Source: Rhabditoides inermis (taxonomy: Eukaryota > Nematoda > Chromadorea > Rhabditida > Rhabditidae). Taken from it: a DNA stretch of 64,000 bases. Positions within the stretch are counted from its first letter, which is position 1. Each line of letters starts with the position of its first letter. The notes under the pieces are model-generated. The model was not told the origin of the DNA. It saw only the letters and a list, made by a program, of their open reading frames with translations, and did no database searches. The stretch lies in assembly GCA_963966185.1 (NCBI GenBank), contig CAWZYM010000300.1, positions 365,001 to 429,000 of the forward strand, read 5' to 3'. The translations under genes and the position numbers were made by a program. Positions 13,245-25,071 of this stretch are shown in pieces.

Positions 13245-13736
13245 ATACTATTTTACAGTTTTACTTGTAATATTATTTTTGTAATATGTTCTTCACATTT
13301 AACATTGTACTGATAAACATTCGAGCTTTCACTCAACTATTTGCAATGAACAAGAATTCTGGCATTGTACATTGTAGTTGTAGTGAGTGGGAAGGTGAAG
13401 TGTTTCATGGACTCTACTGGGGAATCCTACCAGGGTCCATCCCGGTAAATGAGCACATTTGATCCGAGAGGCAAGACTTTGAGATTGAGTGACTATTTAC
13501 ATCCTGCACACTTCTGAAAAAACAAAAACAAGAAAGTGTATCCTCTCAGATAGCGCTTTTTAGATGAGTCAGGAGAGGTTGGTTGGACATCCGATAGAAT
13601 AAGGAGACGAGGACTGCGGTGAGAGTGTCGGCATCGCAGGCTGGCTGGTTCTATGCGAATCGGGGATGACAGAGATCGTCTCCGTCTCCATGTCGATTCG
13701 ATGACTGTGTGCATTGTTTACAGAGCATTTTCAACT
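13245..13736. other. Spacer with no recognisable gene
   Basis: 3' flank of the receptor-like gene up to the breakpoint of the truncated inverted-repeat element. Nothing coding was seen. Confidence 0.4.
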
Positions 13737-14325
13737 GTCCGGATTGTGAAAGACAGTGCAATCGATTTTCGTGAAAACGTGCTCATTTACGAAACAAAAC
13801 ACGTAGATTCTGATTGTGTATTTAGTTTTTGTTTTTTCGGATTGATATAACATGAAAACGTTCACACTGCCCCATTTCTGCTGCCTGGACCACTTTCAAT
13901 CGTCTGGATGGCGAAAGACGGTCCAATCGATTTTTGTGTTAAAAATCATGCAAACTAAACATAAAACGCTCTTTCTAATGGTGTAATTCATTTTTGTTTT
14001 TTCGGACCGGAGCATACTCATAAAAATTGAAAATATACAAATTTTTCATTTTTTTAGTCATAACTTTTTCAAATCAGATTTTTTCGAAAAGTTCAGTATA
14101 TTTATGAAAAAGTTCTTCAAATCGGATAAGAAATCGAACGAGTTTTTATTTGAAGTGTTTTGATGAAAACTGACCGATTTGAGGTAATGGTCCCTTAATG
14201 GGCCAAATTTGAATATTGCAACAAAAACGACTGTTTGCATCTTGTAGAAGACCTTCGATAACCCCAATGTGCGCTGACATAGCTTCTAGTAACCACCTCG
14301 TCCGATTCTTACAGAGACAGTGTGA
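13737..14325 (-). mobile_element. Truncated TA-flanked inverted-repeat element (family of 29907-30760)
   Basis: In inverse orientation it matches the 29907-30760 element, including the fragments TCACACTGTCTC, GTTATCGAAGGTCCTCTACAAGATGC (with small changes) and GGTCCAGGCAGCAGAAATGGGGC. One terminus ends ...GAGACAGTGTGA at 14325 followed by TA. The other end is broken at about 13737, inside what is the second arm of the full copy. Non-coding. Confidence 0.8.
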
Positions 14326-14327
14326 TA

Positions 14328-16207
14328 TCACACGATCCGCGTAAGAATCGGACGAATTTCGGGCAGGTGGGACCTAGGAGCTAAGTGCGCGGTTATTGGG
14401 GTTTTCAAGTGTGCTCTACAAGGTAGTATATGTAGGTGATTGTGTCCCAATTTGCAAATTTGGTCAGTTAAAGTGACAATTTTATTGATCCGCAATCGGA
14501 AAAAAAATTGAATTTTGAATTGGCGCGCTTTACAAATTCTGGCTATAACTATTGAACTCGAGATGCGTATCACATAGGGATATCTTTATCGGCTTCTACG
14601 ACTTCAGTTTATGCTAGAAACTAGAATTTCATATCAAAATTTTATTTCGAAATTCCCGTCATTCAATACGTTTTAGACACTCAGCTGTGATGTAACCTCA
14701 CTTTTTACCCATTAAGCATTCAAAATCAACTATTTTTTGAGGCAAAAAATAGTTTCAAACCATGAAAAAAGTTATAGTTTTCAGGTTTAGTAGATGTTAT
14801 TTGATGTTTCCATTAACTTCTCATCAGTATAATATGATTTTAAAGTGAAATTGTCACGGGACCATGACCTCAAATCAGCCAGTTTTTGTCCAAAACTATT
14901 TTTGAATGGCTTGTTCGATTTGTCTTGATATTATAAGACTTTTTGTACATACACATTTTTTTCATAAAACAAAAAAAGAAAAAAGTTATGATCAAAAAAT
15001 TGAAAAAAAGTTTCATATTTTGTTTTTTTGAGATCTTTTCGCCTCGATACAACAAAAACGACCAACACCATTCGATTCTTCGCGTTTAATCAAATTACTA
15101 TGATTTTTTCGTGAAAATCTGGTGTTGCCTTTTCTTCCATCCAGTCCAGAGCGATGATAATGGCCCGAAATAAAAATTTTGCGTTTTACCGCCATTTTTC
15201 ATATCTTCCAATCCGAAATAACAAAAATCACTTTTATATTCGGATTTTACACCTTTGAATTAGTCTGTGTAATTGTTTTCCGGCAAATCTGATGTTGCCT
15301 TTGTGTTCATCCGTGATGTTGAAAATGGCCTAACTATCAATCGCGAAATTTCATGATAACGCCAGAAGGCAACATTAAATTTGTATAAAAACAATTACGT
15401 ACACTAATTTAACGGTGCGAAATCCGAATATGTAAGTGGTTTTTGTTATTTCAGAAGGATAGAATTTAAAAGTGACAGGAAAATGCGAATTTTCACATTT
15501 GAGCCATTTTCATCGCCTTAAATGAGCAAAAAGGCAACACCGGATTTTATAAACCAACACATATACTAATCAAAAGGTGTAGAATCCGAATATAGTAGTG
15601 ATTTATGTTGTATCGGAACGAAAGACTTAGGAAATGGCGGGAAAACGCGAAGTTTTGATTTCGGGCCATTTTCATCGCTCTGGATGGAAGGAAAGGCAAC
15701 ATCGGATTTGGCTATAAACCAAAACTAATACTAACTAAAAAAAATGTAGAATCCGAATATAGTAGTGGTTTCTGTTGTTTCAAAACGAAAGACTTGGAAA
15801 ATGGCGGTAAAACGCAAATTTTTTATTTCGTTTTCATCGCTCTGGATGGAAGAAAAGGCAACACCAGATTTTCACGAAAAAAATCATAGTAATTTGATCA
15901 AACGCGTAGAATCGAATGGTGTTGATCGTTTTTGTTGTATCGAGGCGAAAAAATCTCAAAAAAAATTAAAAAAAAAATTTCTATTTTTTGATCACAACTT
16001 TTTTCTTTTTCGTTTTATAAAAAATTGTGTATGTACAAAAAGTCTTATTATATCAAGACAAATCGAACAAGCCATTCAAAAATAGTTTTGAACGAAAACT
16101 GACTGATTTGAGGTGATGGTCCCTTAACTGACCAAATTTGCATAATGGGACAAAATCACCTATACTAGTTCCTAGGTCCCACCTCGTCCGATTCTTACGC
16201 GGATCGT

Positions 16208-16211
<4 letters not shown>
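14328..16211. mobile_element. Large foldback element with TA flanks
   Basis: The left end TCACACGATCCGCGTAAGAA (14328) is the reverse complement of the right end (16192-16211), and each end is bordered by TA. Nested inside is a second inverted pair, about 14855-15230 against 15765-16125. The centre has about 160-bp units beginning ATCCGAATATAGTAGTG that recur near 15417, 15590 and 15745. No transposase is seen, so the element would be non-autonomous. Confidence 0.75.

Positions 16212-16282
<71 letters not shown>
16211..16282. repeat. (TA)n microsatellite followed by TTTA repeats
   Basis: (AT)n then ATTTATTTATTT to about 16315. On the minus strand this is (AAAT)n followed by (AT)n, directly after the end of an RTE element, so it is probably that element's 3' tail. 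Confidence 0.85.
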
Positions 16283-16285
<3 letters not shown>

Positions 16286-16309
16286 TATTTGATTTATTTA
16301 TTTATTTAT

Positions 16310-19049
16310 TTATTATTACTGCCGGAATCAACAATGTGACAAATATACAATGACTGTACAGATGAAATCAATGTGCCGGTAAATTCATCATCCAAGTATC
16401 ATAATCCATATTCGCCGCTCGCATCCATTCCGCTTTCAACCTTCCGTCGTCCGGCATCGCGTCACTGAACTCGTCTTGCCATCGCTTGTACGGCCTTCCT
16501 TGTTTCCTCTCCTTGTCTGGTGGGCCTCTTCACTCCATCAGCCTTGTTCTCCACTTGTCCGTACGCATCATCTTTCATGCGTATTTCCATTTTCGCTTTG
16601 CTGCTTCTTCTACGATATCCTTGAGCCTCGTCCTCTTACGCAGCTCCTCGTTCCGGATGCGGTGATTGAGTGTTATTCCGCACATTTTTCTCTCCATCTT
16701 CCGCTGTGCCACTGATAGCTTGTCCTCGTCGGTCTTCAGAAGGTTCCATGACTCCGATCCGTACAAGAAAAGCGGTAGCACATGTGTGTGATAGACCGCT
16801 CTTTTCATTCGCATTGGCATGTTTCTGTTTCGCATCATTTTGTCGATTCTGTTCGAAGGCGCCCCAAGCCGCCGAGATTCTTTTGTCGATCTCCGGCGAT
16901 ACAACCTCCTCAAAAGACAGCCGTCGTCCCAGATACTTGAAGTTGTCGACCCGCTGCAGCTCTTTCCCCTCGAACTTGATCTTTCTCCTTTTCATGTTGC
17001 TCATCCACACCGTTTTCTCCGTGTTGATCAACAGCCCCGTCTCCTTGCTAGCGTCGGCGAGTTCTTGTAACATCTTCTTCGCGGTCTGGGCACTTCGGGC
17101 GAACAGCACCACATCATCGGCATATCGAATATTGCTCAGTTGTTTGCCGTTGACATTGATTCCTCTCCTTTCTCCATACTGCTCCCAGTCGACTTTTCGG
17201 GTGATCTCCTCTAGTACACAGTTGAACAGTACCGGCGACAGTAGGCAGCCTTGTCTAACGCCTCGCTCCACCTTGATCTGTGTTCGCTCGTCTCCTACTC
17301 GGATTGAAGTGTTCACGTTCTCGTAGATGTGTCGAAGTAGTAGGATGTATTTGCTTGGCACACCCTGTTTGTCCAGTGACTCCCAGATGTAGTTGAACTC
17401 CAGCGAGTCGTACGCTTTCGAGTAGTCGACGAAGACAAGCACAGCTTGGAATTGATATTCACAGGCCTTGTAGATCACGTCGTTGACCGCCACAATTGCG
17501 TCCGAAGTACTGTATCCCTTCCGAAAACCACATTGATTCACTCCTTGTTCAGCATCGAGATGCTTTTCAATACGTAGCAGCATTATTCGCACCATCAGCT
17601 TGTAGAGTGTCGGTAGGGATGTTATCGGACGGTAGTTTTTGACATTCTGAGGGTCGCCGGCTTTGGGGATGAGTTGTACCAATCCGTCAGCCATTCCATC
17701 GGGGATTTGCTCAGTCAGTCTGGAACGCCCTGTTGATCGTCCTTGTGAGTAGGGGGACCGTGTTAGGCGCGTGTATCAGCATCTCCTTTGTTACTTTATC
17801 CTCTCCTGGCGCTACGTTGTTCTTCATCTGGCGCAAAGCGTTCTCCACTTCTCACGCGGTGACTTCTGGGATCTGCTCGACATAGTGCAGCATCGGCATC
17901 GGGCGGCTATTTTTTGATGAATATAGCTCATCATAATACCTCTTTATCTCTCTCTTTTCTCTTTTATGTTTTTTGTGAGAGTGCCATCAGGTCTTTTGAG
18001 GTTTGTCATTATAGGTTTAAGTGTGGGTTGGAAAAGGACCGCCTTCTTCAGCGATTTCTGGTATAGCTTCATTCGTCGGTCTTCTGTATCCCTTCGTATT
18101 CGTTCCCGGAGAAGTCTATTCACTTCCACCAATCTGCTCGAGCTAGTTGCGTCGTTGGAGTTTATCAGCCGTCTCCTCAAACATTTGCAGCGTGTCTCTT
18201 GCTAGTCTGGGCTCTGGTAGTGAGAATGTTGTTGCGCTCTTGACGCAGCTCCTTAAGATGTTTTGTAGGACTTGATTTGTTCTAGCGAAGGGCACGTCGA
18301 AGTCACTTGTCCTCCTCTTCACTAAGGCTTCGTACTTCTCCCAGTTTATTGTTTTCTCCATTTTCTTTCTTCTTTCTATATTATGCGGCACGTTCAGTGA
18401 TAGACGGGTTGGACGATGATCAGACATGAATTCCACTTTGTTTAAAATTTCCACATGTCGCACAGCGGCCATATTTCTTACAAAGAAGAGATCATATTGT
18501 CTCTTCGTTCCCTGCCTATCGTTACTCATCCACGTCCATGCCCTTGCCTTCCTTCGACGATAGAATGTGGTCGCCGCTCGCAGCGAGTTCGCAGCGAGAA
18601 ACTGGTACAAACGGTGGCCTCGTAGGTTCCTTTGTCCGTAGCCGTGTAGTCCTATGCAGCGGTCGTTGGTGTCTGCCGCGCTTCCCAGTTGGGCGTTCCA
18701 GTCTCCAGCCAGTACAAGCAGGGATGGTCGCTTTTGGCTTCTTTTGATCGTCTGCGCGACCTGTTCGAGGTAGTCGTCGTATATCGAGTCCGCGTACGAG
18801 GTTGTTGGTGCGTAGCAGCTGACGATTCTAAGAAGAGTCTCTCCAAAACGTAGGTCCACATAGGCGAGACGGGGTGATACCGGCACAAACTGGATGACGT
18901 GCGTCGCGAGTTCTTTTCTGACGATGATACCCACGCCGGCCGTTCCGTCGTTCCCTCCAGATAGGTACATTGTGTGGCCTGACTGGGAGAATTGCGTTTC
19001 CTGTATTCCGTCTCTCCACGTCTCCTGCACTGCTATCAATGTAGCATCA
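16310..19049 (-). mobile_element. RTE-like non-LTR retrotransposon I (endonuclease + RT, frameshifted)
   Basis: On the minus strand an APE-type endonuclease (19049-18143) has LIAVQETW, LAGDWNAQLG, an RAWTW block and a C-terminal MSDHRP. It is followed by a linker (18180-17944) and a reverse transcriptase (17694 to about 16640) with LIPKAGDPQNVKNYRPI, LVFVDYSKAYDSLE, RGVRQGCLLSPVLF and a YADD catalytic box near 17122. The C-terminal part shifts frame near 16840-16910, and the endonuclease-RT joint near 17700-17940 is also broken, so this copy is inactive. The 3' tail is AAAT/AT-rich. The clade is judged from motif style only. Confidence 0.85.
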
Positions 19050-19069
19050 ATATATATATACATATATAA

Positions 19070-19112
<43 letters not shown>
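19049..19112. repeat. (TA)-rich spacer between the two RTE elements
   Basis: TATATA/AAATATA repeats between the start of element I and the 3' tail (AAGTAAGTAAGTGAG on the minus strand) of element II. One array therefore borders both elements. Confidence 0.8.
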
Positions 19113-19116
<4 letters not shown>

Positions 19117-19119
19117 CTC

Positions 19120-21852
19120 ACTTACTTACTTGAATACTTGAATGCTCCTTCAGCTTGCAAGCGCGGAGCCCATCTTTCGCCACAGTGAACGGTCTCGAGC
19201 TGCTTGTAGTCGTTCCTGCGCCCATAGAACAGTTTTGTATTATTGCGGACAGAATCTGCCCAGCGGGTTGGCGGCCGTCCGGGTTCTCGAGTGACGTTGC
19301 GCGGCCTCCAATCGGTAGTCGCCCGTGTCCATCGCCCGTCCGTCCTCCTTTGTATGTGTCCGGCCCATCTATGTTTGCTGCGCGCCATGTAGGAGGTTGG
19401 GTTGGTCAACGCGGATCTTGCCCGCATGTCCTCGCTGCTCAGTCCCTCGTCTCGCTGCCGATAGAGTGAGTATCCCAGCATCTGTCGCTCCATTGCGCGG
19501 TGTGCGGTCTGGATGCGACCGAGCGTGGTGGTAGTGTAGGCCCACGTCTCCGAGCCGTAACACAGTGCGGGGAGTACGCACGTGTTGAAGAGGTTCGCCT
19601 TGAGGTGTTTGTCGTTCAGCGTGCCCAGTGTCTCCTTGATGTTGCCAAATGCCGCCCATCCTGCTCTCGTTCTCATTGCCAGCTCCGAAGTGAGGGTGTT
19701 CTTTGCGTTTATGGCCCGTCCGAGGTAGATGTACTCCTCCACCTCTTCGATTGCCTGGCCGGAAAGATGGATAGTCCCAGCGGCAGCCTGCTCGTTTCGG
19801 ATGAACTGCGTCTTGCCGATGTTGATGCGCAGCCCGGCCTTCTCGCTCTCCGTGTTCAGCTCGTTCAGCATCCGTTCAGCATCTGCCGTGGTCTCGGTGA
19901 TCAGCACGATGTCGTCAGCGAAGCGCAGATGGTTCAGCTTCTCTCCGTCCACTCGAAGGCCGTAGTCGCTCCAGTCGAGTTGGCGGAAGACGATTTCCAG
20001 CGCAGCAGTGAAGAGCACTGGAGAGACAGTGTCTCCTTGCTTCACTCCGCATCGCACAGGGATCTTCAGCTCGTTGGAGAAGAGCTTCAGAAGTAGCTGG
20101 TTGTTGTCGTAGCAGTCGGATAGCGCAGCCAGGTATCCCTCCTCGACGTTGAGCATCTCAAGAGCGCGTAGAAGGAATCCGTGGTCGAGCAGGTCGAACG
20201 CCTTCTCGAAGTCGACGAATGTGAGCACTAGCGGGGTCTTGTATTCGCGGGCTCTCTCCACGACCTGAGAGACGGTCTGGAGGTGATCGGCGCAGCAGTA
20301 GCCGCTCCGGAATCCGGCTTGTTCTCGTGGTTGTTCGTCTTCCAGAGTCCGTTTCAGCCTGTTCAACAACACCTTGGAATAGGTTTTGTAGAGCAGGCTG
20401 AGTAGAGCGATCGGGCGCCAGTTGGACGGCTTCTCACGGGGTCCTTTCTTCGGGAGTAGTACGAGCCGCGCCTCTCTCCAGCTGTCGGGGATGGAGGTCC
20501 CTTCCAGGTGAGTCGAGAACAGGCGTGCGAGGGCGCGGTGGAAGTTAGTTCCTCCCGCCTTCAGCAGATCGGCCGTGATGTTGTCAGGTCCGGGGGCTCG
20601 TCCTTTCGGCATCTGGGAGAGGGCGTGTCGCACTTCAGATGGGAGTACGGGGGGCACGTTTCCAGGAGTGTAGACCTTCCTCGGGATGAGTAGTCGGTCA
20701 GCGTAGAGAGTACTGTAGAAGTCGACGGTGGCCTCCTCGATGGCGGGTTGCGCGGTGATCCTCTGGTCGTTGATCAGCAGTGCCTCCAGCAGGGATCGCT
20801 CGGTGGCGAGTCCTCTCTTCGCGATTTTGATGCTCCGACGATGCATAGCAGTGTCGCGGCGTATCTCCTGGCGGTACTTCGTCAGATCGTGTTTGAAGGC
20901 GGCGCGACACTGGCGGGAGATGATGATGAGTTCTAGCAGCCGACTCGGGTCTAGCGCGAGCTTCGCCCTTGTCTTCAGCAGGTCCCTCGTTCTCTCCGAC
21001 AGTCTCCTTTCCATGTGGTTCGGCCCGGGAGCAGTTGCGACGGGGCGGCCTCCTTGAGTGTGTTGAGCAGCTCCTCGTACGTCGGGTTTAGGCCAACGTG
21101 GTGTTCAATGTAGGCGTGCGCTGCATCAGGGGCAAATAGAGTTGCCGGGTGCCGGGTGCTGTGACGTAGAGGTCGTCGCGGGATACGTAGCCGAGCTCGA
21201 AGAAGTCTGTGGTCGCCTCCTATAGAGAAGAGGGCGACCACGTCGACATCGGCGAGTAGCAGGCAATTGCTCGTCAGGAAGTGGTCGATCTCGTTGAGCG
21301 CTCGTCCGTTGGGCGATCTCCACGTCCACTTCCTCCGGCTCGGCTTTGAGAAAAAGCTGTTGCCGTGGAAGAGACGGATCTCCTCAATGAAGTCAGTGAG
21401 TCGATCGCCCTCCTCGTTCCGCTCTCCGTATCCGTTCGGCCCCACTCTGAACTCGCCATGCTTGCGAGTTCCGAGCTTGGCGTTGAAGTCGCCGCAGACG
21501 ATCTTGTAGCGGGCCTTCTCCTCCTTCCTTTCCGGTTTTGTCGACCTCAGCTCCGGTGATTTCTCGCGCCCTGCCCTACCCGCTGGATCCCTCGTCGACG
21601 GAAGGGAGCGGTTGGGCGCCGGGAACTTGGGCGCATTGTGATTGCGACTGTCCATAGGGTACATCGAAAGATGTCTTTAGCCATGGATATGACTGGGGGT
21701 GGCTGGCCCTGCCAGAAAGGAGTCCGGCCTAGAGTCCGTCTTGTTTTCCGTGTTCAGTTCAGCCATCCGCGGAATGCGGACGGCCTATCCAGCGGCACCA
21801 GCGTGGAGGCAAGGGAGACGACCATGCGGAAGTCGCCCAACGGGAGTCGCCG
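19120..21852 (-). mobile_element. RTE-like non-LTR retrotransposon II (near-intact RT ORF)
   Basis: A 630-codon frame (21014-19122) encodes the RT with KKGPREKPSNWRPIALLS, LTFVDFEKAFDLLDH, CGVKQGDTVSPVLF, an FADD box at residues 366-369 or so, and the RTE-style C-terminal region (PALCYGSETWAY...RWAGHIQRR). The endonuclease lies upstream in another frame (21664-20975) with CGDFNAKLGTR, KWTWRSPNGRALNEIDHF and GGDHRLLRA; its N-terminal Asn and Glu motifs are missing. The 5' end stops at a long (TA)n array. It is distinct in sequence from element I, with a different motif spelling throughout, so it is a second subfamily. Confidence 0.87.
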
Positions 21853-21853
21853 C

Positions 21854-22012
<159 letters not shown>

Positions 22013-22039
22013 ATCACAGCGCGCTGAATGTGATGCATC

Positions 22040-22229
22040 ATAGCAAGTCAGTTCCATAATCCAAAACACCATAACTTTCATGATGGAAATAGTAGCAGTT
22101 GCAACGCCAGTGTGTGCTACGTGTTCGAGGGAGGCGATTGAAACCGTCTTCGACCCCATCAAGCACGCGAATGACTTTATATCCGCTGATGTCAAGTCTA
22201 TGTATAGCTCCACTGATGTCATCTCGGTG
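22040..22229 (+). pseudogene. Duplicated exon of the small secreted gene at 33334-34255
   Basis: The plus strand aligns with exon 2 of the minus-strand gene at 33967-34112. Shared features are TTCCATRATCCAAA, a VCATC/ACATC Cys pair and the exon end YSSTDVIS followed by a GTGGGTCGC/GTGAGTCGC donor. Signal peptide and terminal exon are not evident here. A short frame ending CASAVFL and TAG at about 22449 follows a possible acceptor, but its relation is doubtful. Probably a relic left by duplication. Confidence 0.5.
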
Positions 22230-22334
22230 GGTCGCATACTCTTCCTACCACCCTCCACTCATATATCATTTCTCTTATTTGTACTGAATTTATCCGCGCG
22301 CTAGAATGCCGCAAAAAGACTTAACCAAGAGGCA

Positions 22335-22490
22335 GACCAGTAGAGCTAAACTTCTATCTGCGAGCGAGGTAGAGCGGAAATTATTGCAGGTTATACGCAT
22401 CTTGATTCACACTCGCAGCTGGGATTGCGCTTCCGCGGTCTTTCTGTAGCGAGCGCATGCCCCCCCCCCACTACGAGAACCGTGACCGTG
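22335..22490 (+). repeat. Segment shared with 29395-29520 (inverted)
   Basis: CATCTTGATTCACACTCGC, GCGCATGCCCCCCCC and ACGAGAACCGTGACCGTG recur in inverse orientation at about 29395-29520, upstream of the Cys-rich gene at 28756-29338. It may be a copied gene flank. Confidence 0.5.
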
Positions 22491-22609
22491 ATTAATTAAT
22501 TAATTAATTACAGTTTACACTGTGCCACACACAAAATATATGATGAAAAATATGAGAAAGTCCTCTGTGCAAAAAAAGTGCGTATCAATCGGTAAAACCA
22601 GCAGTCTTA

Positions 22610-23182
22610 AAGGTAGTGTTCCCTCTGAATCTGGGTGCATGTGTAGATACAACATCTCATTGTTTACGACTCAATGAGTATATTATGATGATGCAAACAT
22701 ATATTCTGAAACAATTAAGTTTTAAAAAATTATTTGAATATTGGAGTGAGAAATCGAAGAAACTAATAACTTTTAATCAGCTCGGGGGTGTGTGCACAAC
22801 TGCACGAAGTTACACAATTTGACCACACTAACGGCTGTTTCATTCAAGACAATTCATTTGCATGTGTTTATATATTGTTTCTTATGTCATTCTTATTTTA
22901 TATAACATTTCTACTGTGTGTTTCTTTTACTAAACTGGCGAAAACAGCTGATGGGAAATTATATGCTAAACGCAGTAAGATATGTTGAATGATGTTAAAA
23001 ATCATAACTCACAACGTTGCGCAAATATGCGTATCATGTTGGATTAAAATAAAAGTTTGATAATTTTTAATTTCATTATTTTTTATCACAAACAACCATA
23101 AACGACATAAAAATACCTCTAAAAGACATTGATAATACATTCGTGATATTTTTTATATTTGATTCAGAGGGTACACTACCTT
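22610..23182. mobile_element. TA-flanked inverted-repeat element (MITE), 573 bp
   Basis: The ends AAGGTAGTGTTCCCTCTGAA (22610) and its near-exact reverse complement (to 23182) are each bordered by TA. The interior is AT-rich and non-coding. Confidence 0.8.
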
Positions 23183-23829
23183 TAACTAATACCCACCCCT
23201 GCCTGGAGGTGGCGAGGGAGAGTGGGCGGAGGAACCCGAGTAAGTACATAAGGAGGCAATGCACTCTGGGTCAAGCACTAGTTTCAACCACGGTAACGTC
23301 TTGATAACAACACAGTGATGTCAATTGGGGAGACAAAGTTCAAAGTTGCACCTTATTCCTTATAGTAGAGGAAGTGATGGGAACGGTTTGCGGTACATGT
23401 GTGTAGTGTGCTAGCATGTGTTATGGTTCGGGACAGGGGGCAATGACTATGGTGGTAGTGACGGTCATGGATCTTCTTCGCAAGGCAAAGTGCGCGTAGT
23501 AGGTAGATGTGGGATGGAGTGCGCCATAGAAGGATTGTCTGCCCGTGATGAGATCGACCCGAACCCGCGCGGCCGTAGAGAAACATGGTGGTGCAGCCGA
23601 GGTTGAACACAGCAGCATGCCTTACCAGCACAATTTACCCGTATATAAATGAAACATAGAAGGTAAAAATCGAAAGGGTGAGAGTCAGTTTGCCAGACTG
23701 AGCACTCTATCGAGATCAATTTTCTCGAGCGAATTTCGGAATACTCTGGAATTTCGCGATGTGAAAAGACGAGGATACGCTTTAGTGAGAGTGCAAATGT
23801 TCCTGGCAGTTCGCAATGTGAAATAATTA
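23183..23829. other. Spacer without recognisable gene
   Basis: Sequence between the 573-bp element and the CR1-like relic. Short open frames on both strands have no domain or splice support. Confidence 0.35.
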
Positions 23830-24960
23830 TGTCTAACTGTATTGCGAGTCGAATGTATTCTCAGACACTATTCTTGTCCAATACCTCTGAACGCGCTCTA
23901 GCTCTCGTATGTCTTTCAACAAATATGGGTTCCAAACACTACTTGCAAAGTCCAGCGCAGGTAATACATAACTCTTATACAGATTCATAAGTACTACGCG
24001 GTTTTTTGATGTAACTGTACGAGCAAGCAATCGGGCGCGAGTCATAGCCATTTTGGCACGCGCGGACGCATTTACAGTGGGAGTGATAGTGGAGGAGACA
24101 GTGAGACCGAGGTCGCGCACTTTGTCGCACGCAGTGAGAGGCGCGCCGCCGAGAGTGTACCCGGTGCGCGGGTTGCGCGTACCTACAGTGGGTGGGCAAA
24201 TCAGTTGCCGCCAGTAGAGAGCGCAGAGTGAACAGAGTGCGAGGCGGCAAAAATCGATAGACATGCGAGAGCACGCGAATAAATTCACATTCAAACTTTC
24301 GCGCGCGCGCAATTTTCAAATGCGGGACGGCTGAGCGGAGTGGTGGCGGAACTAAATATTCTCTGGACTGTATATGCACTACGGAACACTTGTTGCTAGC
24401 GAGCTCCAACTGCCACTCGGTAGCCCAGGCTATAATGCGGTCAATTGTCATTTGCAGAGCAGCGGTGCGAATTGCTTTGGTCTTGCTATCAAAACACGTG
24501 TGAATTTTGATGTCATCCGCAAAAATACGTATCTTAATATCATGGGCGAAAACATTTTCAATACGGGGGAGGGAGATTCTAGAGAATGAGAAAGAGAGTC
24601 CCTACTTTCACTCGGAACGAGCGGTCCATCAAAAACGATCTCAACCACTCTAACAGACTGCCCTTAATTCCAACTGATTCGCACTTATGTAACAACTTGG
24701 GAATAGACACACGATCAAAAGCCTTTCGAAAATCGAAATATACAACATCTACCCATTGGTTATTTGAAGTTGCTGTCATCCAATCGTCAAAAGAGGATAG
24801 CATTTGAGTCGTTACTGATCTACCGGCTCGAAAACCATACTGCTCAGGTGATAAGATAGAGCGGCTCTCAAGAAAATCTACTAACAACTTCCGAATGTGC
24901 CGCTCTAGTATTTTGCTGGGTGTGCAACAGATGGCAATTGGACGATAGCTCGAAACTAGA
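23830..24960 (-). mobile_element. CR1/jockey-like non-LTR retrotransposon fragment (pseudogene)
   Basis: Minus-strand RT pieces: ILSPEQYGFRAGRSV and VVYFDFRKAFDRVS (24887-24600), then IFADDIKIHTCFD near 24515,  then IIAWATEWQLELASNKCSV, and the C-terminal block with LYKSYVLPALDFASSVWNPY and LERVQRYWTRI down to 23833. The GVPQGS region between motif A and FADD is deleted. A 189-bp element at 24184-24372 interrupts the frame. The endonuclease part is absent. Confidence 0.82.
24184..24372. mobile_element. Short TA-flanked inverted-repeat element inserted in the CR1-like RT
   Basis: It starts TACAGTGGGTGGGCAAAT and ends GGACTGTA, so the ends read TA-CAGT and ACTG-TA. A second copy in inverse orientation lies at 31476-31665. 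The element sits within the RT frame between CSVVH and TRNPRTGYTLGG. Confidence 0.8.
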
Positions 24961-25071
24961 AACTAGAGAGGAGTCGTTGCCGTTTTTGTGAATGGGTGTG
25001 ACTATCGATTTGTCTGTTGCATAGCAATCATTGTGTTAGAAAAAAGAACATAATGTTTTTTTTTGTTTTAG

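Noticed and set aside
15765..16085. Frames of 60 and 106 codons that match each other on opposite strands (15195-15013 and 15765-16085)
   Set aside because: The similarity is due to the inverted arms of a foldback element, not to a gene.
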